Source of the DNA: an uncultured Lachnospiraceae bacterium | GTDB taxonomy: Bacteria; Bacillota; Clostridia; Lachnospirales; Lachnospiraceae | DNA length: 64,000 nucleotides | Direction of reading: 5' to 3' | NCBI GenBank assembly: GCA_947629865.1 | Contig: CANRFJ010000004.1 | Coordinates: 1 to 64,000 of the forward strand | Part shown: piece by piece, positions 16,405 to 25,942 of the stretch | Numbering within the stretch: the stretch's first letter is position 1 | How the letters are laid out: every line of letters starts with the position of its first letter | Made by a program: the position numbers and the translations under genes | Notes under the pieces: generated by a model | Told to the model about the DNA's origin: nothing | Databases searched by the model: none | What the model saw: only the letters and a program-made list of their open reading frames with translations

Positions 16405-16803
16405 TTACATACGCACCAGTTCGCGCCAGTCCAGGTCGCCGCGCTCGAGCGCTTTTACCAGCAATTCCGCCGTGGCCAGATTGGTGGCGAGCGGAATGTT
16501 ATGGATATCGCACAGGCGGAATACCGTATTCACATCGGGCTCGTGTACTTTGGGAGTCAGCGGATCCCGCAGAAAGATAACCAGATCCAGCTCGTTGTTC
16601 TCAATCTGCGCGCCCAGCTGTTTCTCTCCACCCAGATGACCGGCGAGATATTTATGGATATTCAGATTTGTCACTTCCTCCACCAGTCGTCCGGTGGTTC
16701 CGGTGGCAAATATCGTATGTTTGCTTAATATGCCCCGATAAGCAATACAGAAATTCTGCATCAGGATTTTTTTTGAGTCGTGTGCAATCAGGCCTATATT
16801 CAT
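16405..16803 (-). CDS. mgsA: Methylglyoxal synthase
   Basis: The 132-residue protein has the MGS fold motifs GLIAHDSKK, FATGTTGRL, VIFLRDPL (Asp80) and HEPDVN. It converts dihydroxyacetone phosphate to methylglyoxal and phosphate. In Escherichia coli and Bacillus the catalytic base is the Asp of a GGDQQ motif; here that motif reads LGGEKQLG, with Glu60 in place of Asp. Whether this is typical for the bacterial group or lowers activity cannot be told from one sequence. It follows rodA by 17 bp and is probably the last gene of the elongasome run. Confidence 0.93.
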   Translation of the reverse strand: MNIGLIAHDSKKILMQNFCIAYRGILSKHTIFATGTTGRLVEEVTNLNIHKYLAGHLGGEKQLGAQIENNELDLVIFLRDPLTPKVHEPDVNTVFRLCDIHNIPLATNLATAELLVKALERGDLDWRELVRM

Positions 16804-16819
16804 TTCTTAACTCCTTTCG

Positions 16820-17980
16820 TTATCGGATCTCAAAACTACTGCTGCTCCCCCTGTTTGGCTGTATCCCAATATTTATCAAAATCCCTATCGCCATCATGTT
16901 GCTCATTAGAGAAGTCAGTCCATTGCTCAGAAACGGAAGCGGCAGTCCGGTATTTGGCAGGATCGATGTGGCGACGCCGATATTGAAAAACGTCTGGAAG
17001 CAGAACATGGCTCCGATTCCCGTCGCTATCATCATACCCATATAATCTTTTGCATTTTTTGCCGCAATAAAACATTTTATAATGACAATTGAGAGCAGCA
17101 CCAGGATAATCATACAGCCGATAAATCCAAATTCCTCACTGATTGGCGTCCAGATAAAATCACTCTCAATGACATCGACGCTCGTGTAGTTCCTGGCCGC
17201 TCCCTCGTCCATCAGCATCTTCCCATATAATTTGCCGGAGCCAATGGACAGAACGGAGTTTGTCTGCTGATACATTACGCCCAGCTCCTTCCCCTCCGGG
17301 TGGAGCCAGCCTATGATGCGATCCAGCTGATAGCCCCTCAGAAGACGCTGGTCAGGCTGCTGGATATACCAGAAAAGAAAGGCGATAACCGGCAGGACTA
17401 CCGCCGCCACCGGCCCCAGTATCCGGTGTCCGATGCCAGACGAAATCAACATCATAACCAGTATCATGACGATTATCACACTGGAGGACAAATCCGATTG
17501 AATGAGAATGAAAAAAGTGGGCAGCATAGCAATCGCACATGCCAGGAAGAATGTCTTAAAGGTCTTTAAGTTCTCTCTCATGCGGTAGAAAAGAGAGGCC
17601 AGAGCCAGTATAACGACAATTTTGCATATCTCCGAGGGCTGGAATTTGATGATCTTAAAGTCCAGCCAGCGGTAGGAACCGGTTCCGCCCGCATAGCCAA
17701 GCGGGGACAGTCTGGTAGCGGCCGCCATCAGGGTGGCAATCACATAGAGAATCGGTATATACAGGCACAGGTCGTGATAGTCAATCAGCGAGAATACAGC
17801 CACGATCACCAGTCCCGCCACGACGGCGATAAGCTGCCGGTGAAAGGAAGTCTCCCCCAGAACAGACAGCACATAAGAACTGATCAGAGAGAGCGCAAGC
17901 ACTATCACTACCAGAAAGACATCATAATTTCTCCAATTGTATCGTTTGAATTGAAACCACTGCTCGATTCGTTCCCGCAT
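16820..17980 (-). CDS. rodA: Rod-shape peptidoglycan polymerase RodA
   Basis: The 386-residue protein is a SEDS-family glycosyltransferase with about ten membrane segments. Family motifs include GGTGSYRWLDF, FQPSEICKI, QSDLSSSVIIV and a long extracellular loop leading to SDFIWTPISEEFGFIG. RodA polymerises lipid II and pairs with a class B PBP for side-wall growth. Position next to the min genes and mrdA in the mreBCD cluster favours RodA over FtsW or SpoVE. AGGTGG precedes the ATG. Confidence 0.92.
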   Translation of the reverse strand: MRERIEQWFQFKRYNWRNYDVFLVVIVLALSLISSYVLSVLGETSFHRQLIAVVAGLVIVAVFSLIDYHDLCLYIPILYVIATLMAAATRLSPLGYAGGTGSYRWLDFKIIKFQPSEICKIVVILALASLFYRMRENLKTFKTFFLACAIAMLPTFFILIQSDLSSSVIIVMILVMMLISSGIGHRILGPVAAVVLPVIAFLFWYIQQPDQRLLRGYQLDRIIGWLHPEGKELGVMYQQTNSVLSIGSGKLYGKMLMDEGAARNYTSVDVIESDFIWTPISEEFGFIGCMIILVLLSIVIIKCFIAAKNAKDYMGMMIATGIGAMFCFQTFFNIGVATSILPNTGLPLPFLSNGLTSLMSNMMAIGILINIGIQPNRGSSSSFEIR

Positions 17981-17995
17981 GTTGATTCCACCTGC

Positions 17996-18274
17996 CTACT
18001 TTATTTTTGTATGTTTTATATCCTTAATGGGGATATTGGCAAACAGGGCAGGCACAGTCCCATTGTTTCCCTCGGACTCGGTCTGCTCGATTTTGATGTC
18101 AAGGCCCTCCAGATCGATTTCCACATATTTTGAGATTACATGGATAATATCGTTTTTAATCTGCTCCATAATATCCGGAGAGCAGTTGGCACGGTCTGAC
18201 ACCAGAACCAGTTTCAGGCGGTCCTTTGCCACATTGCTGGAAGATTTCTTCCTAAAAAAGTCTGCAAAACCCAT
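17996..18274 (-). CDS. minE: Cell division topological factor MinE
   Basis: The 92-residue product shows the MinE pattern: an amphipathic N-terminus (MGFADFFRKK), the MinD-binding segment AKDRLKLVLVSDRA, and a C-terminal dimerisation region (IDLEGLDIKIEQ). MinE stimulates MinD ATPase and drives Min oscillation. It follows minD by 14 bp. Many Firmicutes use DivIVA instead of MinE to position MinCD; this organism has both, with a DivIVA-like gene at 11488. Confidence 0.93.
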   Translation of the reverse strand: MGFADFFRKKSSSNVAKDRLKLVLVSDRANCSPDIMEQIKNDIIHVISKYVEIDLEGLDIKIEQTESEGNNGTVPALFANIPIKDIKHTKIK

Positions 18275-18288
18275 TTTCCCTCATCTCC

Positions 18289-19077
18289 TTAGTTTTTGAA
18301 TTTGTTCTTTAGCTTGGAAAAGAAACCATTCTTCTGAAGCAAATTCAAAAACGGCACATCTTCTCCCATAATTCTGTGACAGATATTTTCATAGGCCTGC
18401 CCTGCCAGGGATTTGCTTCCCACAAGCGGCTCTCCCTGATTTGTGGAGATCACAATATTCTCATCATCGGGCACGACGCCTAACAGGTCAACGGCCAGAA
18501 TCTCCACCACGTCCTCACTGGACATCATGTCGCCCCGCTTTACCATATCAGCCCGCAGACGGTTTACCACTAGCTCTGTACGGCCGATCTCATTGGCCTC
18601 CAAAAGCCCTATGATGCGGTCGGCGTCGCGGACGGCGGATACCTCCGGCGTCGTCACGACGATGGCCCGGTCGGCTCCGGCGATGGCATTTTTGAATCCC
18701 TGCTCGATTCCCGCCGGACAGTCCAGCAGTATGTAGTCAAATTCTTCCTTCAGTTCCTTTGCCAGTTTGGACATCTGCTCAGGATTTACCGCCGTCTTAT
18801 CCCTGGTCTGAGCCGATGGCAGCAGATAGAGATTGGGAAATCTCTTATCCTTGATCAGCGCCTGACGGATACGGCAGTTTCCCTCAATGACGTCAACCAG
18901 ATTGTATACGATCCGGTTTTCCAGTCCCATTACCACATCAAGGTTACGCAGACCGATATCGGTGTCGATCAGAACAACCTTCTTTCCCTCCATGGCAAGG
19001 CCGGTTCCCACATTGGCAGTGGTGGTGGTTTTTCCCACGCCGCCCTTTCCTGACGTTATTACAATTACTTCACTCAT
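18289..19077 (-). CDS. minD: Septum-site determining ATPase MinD
   Basis: The 262-residue protein has the deviant Walker A SGKGGVGKTTTTANVG, switch motifs IDTDIGLRNLD and LDCPAGIEQGF, and the C-terminal amphipathic membrane-targeting helix (FLNLLQKNGFFSKLKNKFKN, 20 residues). MinD recruits MinC to the membrane. GGAGG precedes the ATG. It lies between minC and minE. Confidence 0.96.
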   Translation of the reverse strand: MSEVIVITSGKGGVGKTTTTANVGTGLAMEGKKVVLIDTDIGLRNLDVVMGLENRIVYNLVDVIEGNCRIRQALIKDKRFPNLYLLPSAQTRDKTAVNPEQMSKLAKELKEEFDYILLDCPAGIEQGFKNAIAGADRAIVVTTPEVSAVRDADRIIGLLEANEIGRTELVVNRLRADMVKRGDMMSSEDVVEILAVDLLGVVPDDENIVISTNQGEPLVGSKSLAGQAYENICHRIMGEDVPFLNLLQKNGFFSKLKNKFKN

Positions 19078-19094
19078 TGTTTTATTCCTCCGTT

Positions 19095-19760
19095 CTATAT
19101 ATGAATATCTGCCAGCGTCTGTCGCGACAGAGTGTCAACGTAAATATTGCCCTTGTCCAGATAGGCGATCTGCGGCTCCGGCGGGGGCGCCTGCTTCCCG
19201 TCCGGAGAGCGGGCGATGACGTCTCCAATCCGTATCTGCACGGGATTCATTTTCAGCGCGGCCACAAAGCAGTTCTCTCTGCCGGAGGCGCCGGCGTATA
19301 CGGTGCCGTTCAGGGCTCCGAGTATCACGACATTTCCGGTAGACACCACCTGCGCACCGGCGTTGATGTCGCCGAGGATAACGATGCTCGTCTCAAACTC
19401 CATGACCTGTCCCGAACGCAGATTTCCCTTGAAAAACTGTCCGGTATTTGTGTTGAGTTGCATCAGTTTTTCATTCAGCGTCTTTGTAAAATATTTCTCC
19501 CGCTCTTTGTCATTGTCGATGATGCACACTACGTCCAGTTTGGAATTTTCGGAGATACAGGAGAGAAGCACGGCTTCTTCGTCCTCGCTCAGCTCCCTGC
19601 CTTCGAATGACACGGCCACCTGGGCGTTTCCCAGGAAATCTGAGCTGGCGGAAAATTTTTTCTCCACTTCCTCTGTCAGTTCTTCAAATTCCATCTCCGG
19701 ATCCAGCACAATGCGGATCCCCGACTTATTTCCCTTGATAACTACGGGTGCTTTTTTCAT
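19095..19760 (-). CDS. minC: Septum-site determining protein MinC
   Basis: The 221-residue protein has an N-terminal MinC domain and a C-terminal beta-helix (VILGDINAGAQVVSTGNVVILGALNGTVYAG, at about residues 120-155) that binds MinD. It inhibits FtsZ assembly away from midcell. The ATG at 19760 follows GAGGGA by five bases, whereas the in-frame ATG at 19772 has no ribosome site. Confidence 0.93.
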   Translation of the reverse strand: MKKAPVVIKGNKSGIRIVLDPEMEFEELTEEVEKKFSASSDFLGNAQVAVSFEGRELSEDEEAVLLSCISENSKLDVVCIIDNDKEREKYFTKTLNEKLMQLNTNTGQFFKGNLRSGQVMEFETSIVILGDINAGAQVVSTGNVVILGALNGTVYAGASGRENCFVAALKMNPVQIRIGDVIARSPDGKQAPPPEPQIAYLDKGNIYVDTLSRQTLADIHI

Positions 19761-19827
19761 ATTCTCCCTCATTTCATATTCTGGCCCGGCCGTCCGCCGT
19801 CCCTTATATATAACCCTGCCGGAGGCG

Positions 19828-22683
19828 CTAGTCAGTAACCCTGTTACCTCCTATGGTAGGACTTGTAACCTTCTGATCCAACAGGGATTTTCTGGCTTTT
19901 TTGTCGAAGTAGTAACGGTATATCTTACTGGCAAGCTCCGCCGCATTGGAAGATGTAAAGCCATTGGATATCAGGACTGTCACGGCAATCTCCGGATCCC
20001 CATAGGGGGCAAAACTGACAAACAGAGCGTGGTTCGGCTCGTTTGCCGTAATCTGGGCCGTACCGGTCTTTCCGGCCACCTGGACGGGAACAGAGCGGAA
20101 CAGGCTGACGATGCTCCCGTTATTCACCACCCGGTTCATTCCCGTTGTGATGGCGGACAGGGTAGACGGAGAAAGATCCAATTTATCCTTTACATTGGCC
20201 GAGTTTTTCTTTATCTTTCCGGTGTCGGTATTTTTGATTTTGTCCACCAGCGTCAGATCATAGCAGGTTCCCCCGTTGGCAATGGTCGTGACATAGCGTG
20301 CCATCTGCACCGGCGTGTAACTGTTAGATCCCTGTCCGATGGCGGAACGCACAATGTCGATATCGGAAAAGGTGGGCTCCGCCTCGGGTAATTCAATGCC
20401 GGATTTGTCCGTAAGCCCGTATTTTTCCGCATATTTCCTGAGCCGGTTCAAGCCGCGCTCGTTGTCTACCACATTGCTGTGGCCGTTGCCAAGGCGGTAC
20501 CCCATCTCATAGAAGAAATAGTTGCAGGAGTGCTGAATGGCCGAGGATACATTGAGGTTCCCGTGCGAGACGGAACTCCAGCACTTGGGCCACGGCTTGT
20601 TGATCTTGGTAAACTGCACTCCGTCGCGCACCTGTGTATAGGGAGAGATGATACCCTCCTCCAGGGCGGCTGTGGCCGTCACCATCTTAAAGGTGGAGCC
20701 GGGCGCCGTCTTCTGCTGTGTGGCGCGGTTCATCAGCGCCGAAGCCGTACTGGTGCTTATTTTGGCATAGTAATTGCTGTCCACCACATTGGCAAATTTA
20801 TTGTTATCATAGCTCGGATAGGATACCAGGGACAGCACCTTTCCGGTCTTCACCGAGGTGACGACTACGGAACAGGCGCAGGGCGTGAGCCCCAAATCCC
20901 CCGGCGGGATCGCCAGCGAGCGTATCTTTGATTTCAAAAAATTGTAGGGGGATATCATTCCCTCCAACAGCTTATTGTAAGTGTTTCTGTCCTTTTTTAA
21001 TACCTCCTGGTCATAGAGTAAAAGACAGATTTCCGTCCCTGTCAGCGTTCCCCTGTCCACCATGAAATGGTATACTTTTTTGTCAAAAGCGGTGTCGTCC
21101 GCAATCTCCTCTTTCACATAGGAAACTATCTTTTCAAATACCTCCTCGGAGCTGTAATAATCATCTCCAATTTCCAGATTTTCCAGATTAATCCAGTTGT
21201 TTTTAATGGAATAGACGAGGAATTCGCTGAGACTGATCCTGTCGTTTACATAGTCATTATATACCGTATCGGTAGTATCCATTTTCTGGTTGTCCAGAAT
21301 CCCGTCCTCGCGGAGCATGGAAAACACATAATCCAGATAGCCGTCCAGAGACTCTGAGAGGTCTTCCCCCGCTCTTTTATTGTCATAGGCCAACTGCCTC
21401 CGGATACTGGCGGCCGCTGATTTCTTTGCGGAGAGAAATTTCCTGTAGACAGATTTCTCCAGGGAGGTGGCCTTGTCCGAGGAAAAGGCGGTCACGTCCA
21501 CAATGCTATTTTGCAATATGGCGTCGTATACGTCGTATATGGAGACCAGAATACCGGCTGCGTTTTTGCCCTTTGTCCCGTGGCTCTTGCCATTGACCAG
21601 TTTAGACGTCAGGATACTGGCAATCTCCTTCTCCGCCAGTTTGTAGACGGCCTTTTGCAGACTCGCGTTTATGGACAGGTAAATATCATTGCCCGCCACG
21701 GAATTCTTTGTCTTCTGCGAACTGACAATTCGGGAGCTGCTGTCTATAATCAACTGTTCCATGCCCTTCTCCCCTTTGAGCTCGTCCTCGTATTCCTTCT
21801 CGATGCCGGTCTTTCCAATCTGGTCTGCCGCCGTATATTCGGTGTTTCCCTTCTCCTGCATCTGGGAGAGTGTGTCAGAGGAAATCAGTCCCGTATATCC
21901 GATGATATGGGCAAAATACCGGCTGTCATAATACACCCGGTTCATTTCCGTGGAGACCTCCACCCCCGGCATATCCGCCGAATTTTCCTTGATGGCGGCC
22001 ACAGTCCGCTCCGACACATTGGAACTCAGCGTGATCGGTTCATATTTGGAATAGGTATTCATTAACAGCGCATAGCGCACCATCATGATCTTCAGCGCTT
22101 CTTCTTTTGTATAATCCTTCTCCCGCTCCGTATCGAAAAAGCGGGGCGAATTTATATCATCCGACGTGCGCAGATAGGTAAAGCACTCCTCAGCCGTCAT
22201 ATTTACCTGTGCGGGCGTCAGCTCATCGACGGACTTGCAGAAGAAAATATCCCTCTTGAAGCGGAGCTGCGCCGAGTTGTTGCCCGACCACTGAATCTTT
22301 CCCTTCCTGTTCAGCACAAGGGGAAACTCCAGGTCAATGGCGTCTCCATTTTTCTCAATGAGGCGGATACATTTGCGTATCATCGTGTTTTTGGAGAGAT
22401 TATCCTTCAGCTCCCCTGAGTCCTCAATGGTTATGGCGTAACTCTGTTCGTTGGCGGCGAGCAGTTTTCCGGTGGAATCATAGATTTCCCCGCGGGCGCT
22501 TTTTATCGTCTTTGTCTTCTGCGTCTGGAGAAAGGCCTCCTTGTCATAGGTCTCGCCCTTGATAATCTGCAGATAAAACATTCGTCCCACCAGAATACTA
22601 AACAGTACGATATATGTTGTCACCATGGCAAAGAGCCGTGATTTTACTATGTTTTTAATATGTTCAAGTATGCTGTCTAACAC
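19828..22683 (-). CDS. mrdA: Penicillin-binding protein 2 (class B, elongasome)
   Basis: The 951-residue protein has one N-terminal membrane segment, a PBP dimerisation domain (KSARGEIYDSTGKLLAANEQ), and a transpeptidase domain with the SxxK motif PGSTFKM near residue 662, SCNYFFYEMG, and KTGTAQ near 872. It cross-links peptidoglycan in rod growth together with RodA and MreBCD. It is much longer than Bacillus PBP2A: a mostly helical, charged insertion of roughly 200 residues lies at about residues 360-570, before the transpeptidase domain. The GTG at 22683 follows AAGGAGG and overlaps the mreD stop codon. Confidence 0.94.
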   Translation of the reverse strand: MLDSILEHIKNIVKSRLFAMVTTYIVLFSILVGRMFYLQIIKGETYDKEAFLQTQKTKTIKSARGEIYDSTGKLLAANEQSYAITIEDSGELKDNLSKNTMIRKCIRLIEKNGDAIDLEFPLVLNRKGKIQWSGNNSAQLRFKRDIFFCKSVDELTPAQVNMTAEECFTYLRTSDDINSPRFFDTEREKDYTKEEALKIMMVRYALLMNTYSKYEPITLSSNVSERTVAAIKENSADMPGVEVSTEMNRVYYDSRYFAHIIGYTGLISSDTLSQMQEKGNTEYTAADQIGKTGIEKEYEDELKGEKGMEQLIIDSSSRIVSSQKTKNSVAGNDIYLSINASLQKAVYKLAEKEIASILTSKLVNGKSHGTKGKNAAGILVSIYDVYDAILQNSIVDVTAFSSDKATSLEKSVYRKFLSAKKSAAASIRRQLAYDNKRAGEDLSESLDGYLDYVFSMLREDGILDNQKMDTTDTVYNDYVNDRISLSEFLVYSIKNNWINLENLEIGDDYYSSEEVFEKIVSYVKEEIADDTAFDKKVYHFMVDRGTLTGTEICLLLYDQEVLKKDRNTYNKLLEGMISPYNFLKSKIRSLAIPPGDLGLTPCACSVVVTSVKTGKVLSLVSYPSYDNNKFANVVDSNYYAKISTSTASALMNRATQQKTAPGSTFKMVTATAALEEGIISPYTQVRDGVQFTKINKPWPKCWSSVSHGNLNVSSAIQHSCNYFFYEMGYRLGNGHSNVVDNERGLNRLRKYAEKYGLTDKSGIELPEAEPTFSDIDIVRSAIGQGSNSYTPVQMARYVTTIANGGTCYDLTLVDKIKNTDTGKIKKNSANVKDKLDLSPSTLSAITTGMNRVVNNGSIVSLFRSVPVQVAGKTGTAQITANEPNHALFVSFAPYGDPEIAVTVLISNGFTSSNAAELASKIYRYYFDKKARKSLLDQKVTSPTIGGNRVTD

Positions 22684-22684
22684 A

Positions 22685-23191
22685 TTATGCCTCCTTCCTC
22701 TGAGGGGTGAGGAACTGTTCCAGCGCCACGAGCAGGCGGTACAAAAGGATACCCGCCAGGGCGGTGTAAATCATTTCAGGCAGAATCACCCGCAGAAAAC
22801 AAAAACCAAAATTAATCCGGCCCCGCATGAGAAACTCGACAACATAATAATATATGCCGTATACCAAATCGCTCCCTGTAATCAGAAGCGCCGGTAATAT
22901 CAGACTGTCGGTAAAATAAATCTTCTGACAGAATCCCACCGCAAAGCCGATACTCATGAAGATAAAGGCATAGAGTCCGACGACGCTGCCATAGAGCATA
23001 TCCATCAGCAGTCCGCAGAAAAAGCCGGTAATCAGCCCGGAGGTACGGCCCCTGAGATAGGCGTAGCACACCGTGACAACCAGAAGGAGGTTCGGCACTA
23101 CATCAGCCAGCGCCAAAGCCTGAAAAACGGTTGTCTGCAATACGAGCATTATGAGTATTATCAGTACGGTTACGGCTTTTCTCTTAATCAT
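22685..23191 (-). CDS. mreD: Rod shape-determining protein MreD
   Basis: The 168-residue protein is almost entirely hydrophobic, with about five membrane segments and the MreD-like pattern ADVVPNLLLVVTVCYAYLRG near the start. It works with MreC to link MreB to the wall synthases. The ATG at 23191 overlaps the end of mreC by eight bases; the in-frame TTG at 23209 is a less likely start. Confidence 0.9.
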   Translation of the reverse strand: MIKRKAVTVLIILIMLVLQTTVFQALALADVVPNLLLVVTVCYAYLRGRTSGLITGFFCGLLMDMLYGSVVGLYAFIFMSIGFAVGFCQKIYFTDSLILPALLITGSDLVYGIYYYVVEFLMRGRINFGFCFLRVILPEMIYTALAGILLYRLLVALEQFLTPQRKEA

Positions 23192-24059
23192 AACTGGATA
23201 TATCCCCAATCTCTGAAGTGTCTTTTAACTGTGTAATGACAAGTACATATTCCAATTGGTCAAAGTTTACCACCGGTGTCAGATGAGCGGTCTTGGTAAG
23301 GGTGGAGCTGTCGCTTGTGATATCCTTGACATAGCCGACAGAAAGTCCCTGGAGAAATTTATCGCTCACATGGGAGGTGACGATTTCGTCCCCCTCTTTA
23401 ATCTTGGCTGAGTTGCTTATCATCTCCACGTCGATATAGCCATTGTAAATACTCTGCATATTTCCCTTGACCATACAGGTCTCACCGGTCTCCTCAAACA
23501 TGGCGCTCACATTGCTCTTGTCGTCTATAATCGCCCGCACCTTGGCATAGTGGTTGCCCGCCTCTGAGACGATGCCGACAAGCCCGTTGCCGGATATCAC
23601 ATTCATATCCACATCTACGCCGTCCTTTTTCCCCTTGTCAATGGTGAACAGATTAAACCAGTTGTTCCCGTCCCGACTGATAATGGTGGCCGCCACTTTG
23701 GGATAGTCGGGATACTTCTGGTCAAGCTGGTACAGTTTGCGGTAATTTTCCAGTTCGCTGTTCTCTCCCGCCAGTATCTTGTTGTCGTAGCTGAGAGAAT
23801 CCAACTTCTCCCTGAGCTGTTCGTTTTCCTGTAAAAGCGACTCCTTGGAGTGGAATAGATCGATCTTGTCCGACAGATACTTACCCACGGTGTTGATCCC
23901 CTTCTGCATCGGGGAGACGAGGTTGCCCGCCATGGTCTTCACTGATGCGAACTGGTTCGAAAACCGGAAGGAAAGCAACACTAGGATCACACACAAAAAG
24001 GAGAGACAGATATATAAAATTTTGGGGTGTATCCAATTTTTCTTCCTGCGTCTTTTCAT
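23184..24059 (-). CDS. mreC: Rod shape-determining protein MreC
   Basis: The 291-residue protein has a basic N-terminus, one membrane segment, a coiled coil (about residues 70-110) and the MreC beta-domain with ATIISRDGNNWFNLFTIDKG and VISGNGLVGIVSEAG. MreC scaffolds the wall elongation complex outside the membrane. It lies between mreB and mreD with a short overlap with mreD. Confidence 0.94.
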   Translation of the reverse strand: MKRRRKKNWIHPKILYICLSFLCVILVLLSFRFSNQFASVKTMAGNLVSPMQKGINTVGKYLSDKIDLFHSKESLLQENEQLREKLDSLSYDNKILAGENSELENYRKLYQLDQKYPDYPKVAATIISRDGNNWFNLFTIDKGKKDGVDVDMNVISGNGLVGIVSEAGNHYAKVRAIIDDKSNVSAMFEETGETCMVKGNMQSIYNGYIDVEMISNSAKIKEGDEIVTSHVSDKFLQGLSVGYVKDITSDSSTLTKTAHLTPVVNFDQLEYVLVITQLKDTSEIGDISSYD

Positions 24060-24087
24060 AGGGATTCTCCAATCTTTGCCGCCTTTT

Positions 24088-25080
24088 TCAAAGTGTCAGT
24101 TTCGCCAGATCCGGATTCTCAATAATGGCTCCAAGTCCCATGATAACGGTACTCTCCGGCTCCTCGCACAGATTCACCTTCAGGCCGAGCTGCTCATAGA
24201 CAAAACGGCCCAGATCTTTGATGCGGCTGGAACCTCCGGTGATGTAGACGCCCGCCTTGTAAATATCCGAGGATATCTCCGGCGGCGTCCGCTCCAGAAT
24301 AATCTTGACTGAATCCACAATGCTCTGGAACAGTTCTCCGAGAGCCTGATATACGTCTTCGCTTGTCACTGTTATCTCGCTGGGCAGGCCCGTGACAAGA
24401 TTCCGCCCGCATATGTCGATGGTCTCGTCTGTGACATAGGCGGATCCAATGGTCTTTTTGATTTCCTCCGCCGTCTTCTCCCCAATGACAAAATTTTTGT
24501 CCTTCTTGATTTTGCTGATGATGGCCTCGTCAAATTTATTGCCGCCGACCGGAATCAGACGGCTGAGTACGATGCCGCCCAGGGACAGAACTGAAATCTC
24601 CGTGGTATTGGCGCCGATATCCACTACCAGTGTCCCCGTGGATTTGGTGATGTCAAGGCTCATTCCCAGAGCGTCCGCAATCGGCTTCTCAACCACATGG
24701 ATCTTTTTCGGTTTTAAGTTTGTATTTGAAATCAGATCGAAGTAGGCTCTTTTCTCAACCTCGGTTATATCGGTGGGCACGGCGATATAATAGTCGGCGC
24801 CCTTTAATCTCCTCTTGCCGTCTAACTCCTGGAAAAAGTAATCTACCATGGCCTGCATGTTGCCGATATCCGCAATCACGCCATTCTTCACGGGATATGA
24901 CACGTCAATATTCACCGGCGCCTTCTCGTACATCTCAAAGGCCTCGTTTCCCACGGCGAATGTATGGCTCTTGTTGTAGATGGCTATAACGCTCTTTTCG
25001 TGGAGGATTACTCCCTCTCCGTTTTTGTAGAACTTAATGGAACTTGTCCCAAAATCAATACCAATCGCTTTTCCTGACAT
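24088..25080 (-). CDS. mreB: Actin-like rod shape protein MreB
   Basis: The 330-residue protein has the actin-fold nucleotide motifs IGIDFGTSS, VVDIGANTTEISV and YITGGSSRIKDLGRF. It forms membrane-bound filaments that orient wall synthesis. Compared with the common MreB phosphate-1 motif DLGTANT, it reads DFGTSSI, as seen in Mbl/MreBH-type members, so a paralogue assignment is possible. The ATG at 25080 suits AGAGGAAG better than the ATG at 25086. It heads the mreBCD-mrdA-min run. Confidence 0.92.
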   Translation of the reverse strand: MSGKAIGIDFGTSSIKFYKNGEGVILHEKSVIAIYNKSHTFAVGNEAFEMYEKAPVNIDVSYPVKNGVIADIGNMQAMVDYFFQELDGKRRLKGADYYIAVPTDITEVEKRAYFDLISNTNLKPKKIHVVEKPIADALGMSLDITKSTGTLVVDIGANTTEISVLSLGGIVLSRLIPVGGNKFDEAIISKIKKDKNFVIGEKTAEEIKKTIGSAYVTDETIDICGRNLVTGLPSEITVTSEDVYQALGELFQSIVDSVKIILERTPPEISSDIYKAGVYITGGSSRIKDLGRFVYEQLGLKVNLCEEPESTVIMGLGAIIENPDLAKLTL

Positions 25081-25121
25081 ATTCATTCTTCCTCTCTTAT
25101 CTTTCTGCACCAAACCGGCAG

Positions 25122-25829
25122 TCAGTCTTCAATAAAGCCCCGCTCCCGCAGGCTTATATATTGATTATCTCCAATTATAATGTGATCCATAAGCGGAATC
25201 CCCACAATTTCAGAGGCATCTGTCAGCCTCCTTGTAATTTCAATATCCTCCCTGCTTGGCGTCGGATCTCCACTGGGATGATTGTGCAGAACCATATACT
25301 GGGCCGCATCATATTGCAGAGCCGTCCGCAATATCTCCCGCGGACTGGCGAGAGATGTCCGGATCGTTCCGATGAACATCACCTGATACCGCAGCAGGCG
25401 GCAGCCCGCGTCCAGATAGGCCACATAGAGATGCTCCTGTTCAAGGCACCTCATTTCGCTCATGAAATAAGAGGCGGCCTCCCAGGGCGAATCCAACCGC
25501 ACGAGTTTTTCCTTCGTCTCCCTCGCAAGGCGTTTGGACAGCTCCACGGCGCAGAGAAGCTGAATCGCCTTTACCCGTCCGATGCCCCTGACCTTTATGA
25601 GATCCTGAAAGGTCAGGTGTTGAAGTCCCATCAGTCCCTGAAAGGCAGGGTGGAGTTTCAACACGTCCATCGCCAGAGACAGACTTGTCCTCTCCGTCGT
25701 CCCTGTCCGGATAATCACCGCCAGCAGTTCTGCGTCGGACAGCGCTCCGGCGCCCAGACGGACGCATTTCTCATAGGGCTTTTCCGATTCCGGCAGCTCT
25801 TTCATGGTATAATTGTTTTTTTCCCTCAT
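25122..25829 (-). CDS. radC: RadC-family JAMM-domain protein
   Basis: The 235-residue product has an N-terminal helix-hairpin-helix (DLIKVRGIGRVKAIQLL) and a JAB1/MPN-like domain with the metal motif HNHPSGDPTPSRED. The family is called RadC, but a repair function has not held up and its biochemical role is unresolved. The start at 25829 gives the usual N-terminus ending in MKELPESEKPYEKC. It lies just upstream of mreB on the same strand, an arrangement seen in many bacteria. Confidence 0.92.
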   Translation of the reverse strand: MREKNNYTMKELPESEKPYEKCVRLGAGALSDAELLAVIIRTGTTERTSLSLAMDVLKLHPAFQGLMGLQHLTFQDLIKVRGIGRVKAIQLLCAVELSKRLARETKEKLVRLDSPWEAASYFMSEMRCLEQEHLYVAYLDAGCRLLRYQVMFIGTIRTSLASPREILRTALQYDAAQYMVLHNHPSGDPTPSREDIEITRRLTDASEIVGIPLMDHIIIGDNQYISLRERGFIED

Positions 25830-25942
25830 ATTCCCTATCAATCCAAATCTAACCAAACATAACTATTTTATCATACAATGCACAAAAAGTATACCTTTTA
25901 ACTAAGATTTTTCTGTAAAATTTACAATTGTTCTGACAGGAT

